Shown here piece after piece: positions 13,028 to 14,379 of a DNA stretch of 14,379 bases. A model generated the notes under the pieces. The model saw only the letters and a list, made by a program, of their open reading frames with translations, was not told the DNA's origin and ran no database searches. A program made the position numbers and the translations under genes. The stretch covers positions 1 through 14,379 of the forward strand of contig CAMWIZ010000002.1 in assembly GCA_947174455.1 (NCBI GenBank). Direction: 5' to 3'. The DNA comes from an uncultured Clostridia bacterium. GTDB lineage: Bacteria; Bacillota; Clostridia; Oscillospirales; Acutalibacteraceae. The first letter of the stretch is position 1, and every line of letters starts with the position of its first letter.

Positions 13028-14379
13028 ATGAATCAGTCAGAAACCAGTCAATTTTTAGGAACAGAAAAAATATCAAAGCTTATGCTTAAATTTTCTGTCC
13101 CCTGCGTACTCTCCCTTTTGGTGAGTGCCCTTTACAACATTGTTGACCAAATTTTTATAGGCAACAGTGAGCTTAGCACTCTCGGAAATGCAGCAACGGG
13201 TGTTGTCTTCCCGATTTTTATTATTGCACAGGCATTTGCATGGTGCTATGGTGACGGATGTGCTGCCTACCTTAACATTTGTCAAGGAAAAAAGGATACA
13301 CAATCTGCACATAAGGCCATTGGTACAGGCATACTTTTTACATTGTTTTCAAGCGTTCTTCTTATGGCGATTTTCTTTCCGCTTAAAACACAGCTTTTAA
13401 CCCTGTTCGGTGCATCGGAAAACAGTATCGACATGGCAGTTGAGTATTTCAACATTATTCTTGCATTTTTCCCTATATATATGCTTTCCAACATGATGAA
13501 CGCTGTCATTCGTGCAGACGGAAGCCCTGAATGGTCTATGTGTTCTATGCTAATGGGTGCTGTTGTTAATATTATATTGGACCCAACTTTTATTTTTGGA
13601 CTTCACTGGGGAATGACAGGTGCGGCACTTGCTACCGTTATAGGACAGTGCGTTTCCTTTATAATCAGCCTTATTTACTTCTTCCGCACAAAAACCTTTA
13701 AACTTACGAAAAAAAGCTTTGTTCCCGATTTCAAAGCATTTTCAAATGCTTTGAAGTTAGGCTCTTCTTCTTTCATTACACAAATGACCATTGTTATCAT
13801 TTCACTTGTATGCAATATCATGCTTGCAAAATACGGTGCCATGTCACAGTACGGTATAGATATACCAATAGCTGTTATTGGTATTGAAAGTAAGGTTTTC
13901 ACAGTTGTAATTAACTTGGTCGTAGGCATAGTGCTTGGCTGTCAGCCGATTATAGGATACAATATAGGTGCAAAAAACTACGACAGGGTTAAGAAATTAT
14001 ACCAGTCTGTACTAATATGTACGCTGATTATCGGTGTAGCTTCCACATTGCTTTTTGAGCTTGCACCACGTGCTGTTGTCGGTATTTTCGGAACACCTAC
14101 AAATATTCCAAACCCCAATGACTATTGGATTTTTGCAGAGAAAACTTTCCGTATTTTCCTTGCACTTGTAACCTTTACCTGCGTAATTAAAATGACGTCT
14201 ATTTTCTTCCAAGCAGTCGGAAAACCAGTGCAGGCTGTTGTGTCATCAATGATTCGTGATATAATCTGCTTTATTCCGTTAATTCTTATTCTTCCGCACT
14301 TCTTCGGTATTGAGGGTATATTATTTGCCGCACCGATTGCAGACCTAATCGCAATGATTGTGACCGCAATATTGACTAT
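13028..14379 (+). CDS. MATE-family multidrug/cation efflux transporter (3' end outside window)
   Basis: An open frame of 450 codons runs from ATG 13028 to the window edge without a stop; family members are about 440-460 residues, so little is missing. It is an integral membrane protein with about 12 hydrophobic helices in two homologous halves, typical of MATE exporters that expel drugs or organic cations using an Na+ or H+ gradient. Family-type stretches: KLMLKFSVPCVLSLLVSALYNIVDQIFIGN near the N-terminus (split here: KLMLKFSVPC, then LYNIVDQIFIGN), IRADGSPEWSM and NIILDPTFIFG in the middle, and GCQPIIGYNIGAKNYDRVKK in the second half. This resembles the MepA branch. AGGAGG 5-6 bases upstream fixes the start. 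It is preceded by a consensus promoter and a terminator, suggesting controlled read-through. Its substrate cannot be told from sequence. Confidence 0.92.
   Translation, partial: MNQSETSQFLGTEKISKLMLKFSVPCVLSLLVSALYNIVDQIFIGNSELSTLGNAATGVVFPIFIIAQAFAWCYGDGCAAYLNICQGKKDTQSAHKAIGTGILFTLFSSVLLMAIFFPLKTQLLTLFGASENSIDMAVEYFNIILAFFPIYMLSNMMNAVIRADGSPEWSMCSMLMGAVVNIILDPTFIFGLHWGMTGAALATVIGQCVSFIISLIYFFRTKTFKLTKKSFVPDFKAFSNALKLGSSSFITQMTIVIISLVCNIMLAKYGAMSQYGIDIPIAVIGIESKVFTVVINLVVGIVLGCQPIIGYNIGAKNYDRVKKLYQSVLICTLIIGVASTLLFELAPRAVVGIFGTPTNIPNPNDYWIFAEKTFRIFLALVTFTCVIKMTSIFFQAVGKPVQAVVSSMIRDIICFIPLILILPHFFGIEGILFAAPIADLIAMIVTAILT

Overview
The window looks like a chromosomal segment of a low-GC Gram-positive anaerobe, most likely a Clostridia member of the Ruminococcus/Oscillospiraceae type. 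This is an inference from gene content (an mre-pbp2-minD-mgsA cluster, adjacent hisS and aspS, a small clostridial ferredoxin, a MepA-like MATE pump), AT-rich spacers, sigma-A-type promoters and strong AGGAGG ribosome sites. Nothing in it looks like a phage, transposon, CRISPR array, tRNA or rRNA. Most of it is housekeeping DNA, so the interest lies in altered residues, missing neighbours and regulatory spacers.

Layout. At the left edge (+ strand) is the 3' end of an acidic protein I cannot identify, then a MIF-type tautomerase, closed by a strong terminator at 809-850. From about 1000 to 12700 everything is on the - strand. Read in transcription order from the right: ferredoxin with its terminator; mreB-mreC-mreD-mrdA (elongasome: actin-like filament, scaffold, membrane partner, PBP2 transpeptidase); a 430-base spacer with a good promoter; a MinD-family ATPase; a methylglyoxal-synthase-family protein; a 270-base spacer with repeat-like DNA; hisS; a small two-helix membrane protein; aspS; and a CBS-domain CorC protein. 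At the right edge (+ strand) a consensus promoter is followed at once by an intrinsic terminator and then a MATE transporter cut by the window end.

How it fits together. mreBCD and mrdA form one cell-elongation transcription unit, with a promoter next to a duplicated palindromic box upstream of mreB. In many Clostridia this cluster continues minC-minD-minE-rodA-mgsA. Here minC, minE and rodA are absent, the MinD lacks its C-terminal membrane-targeting helix and residues used for partner binding, and the MgsA has Gly at the position of the catalytic Asp (Asp71 in E. coli). These changes together suggest that the minD-mgsA pair has moved away from its textbook roles, which is the most biologically interesting signal here. 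The second is the promoter-terminator arrangement ahead of the MATE pump, which has the form of a transcription attenuator.
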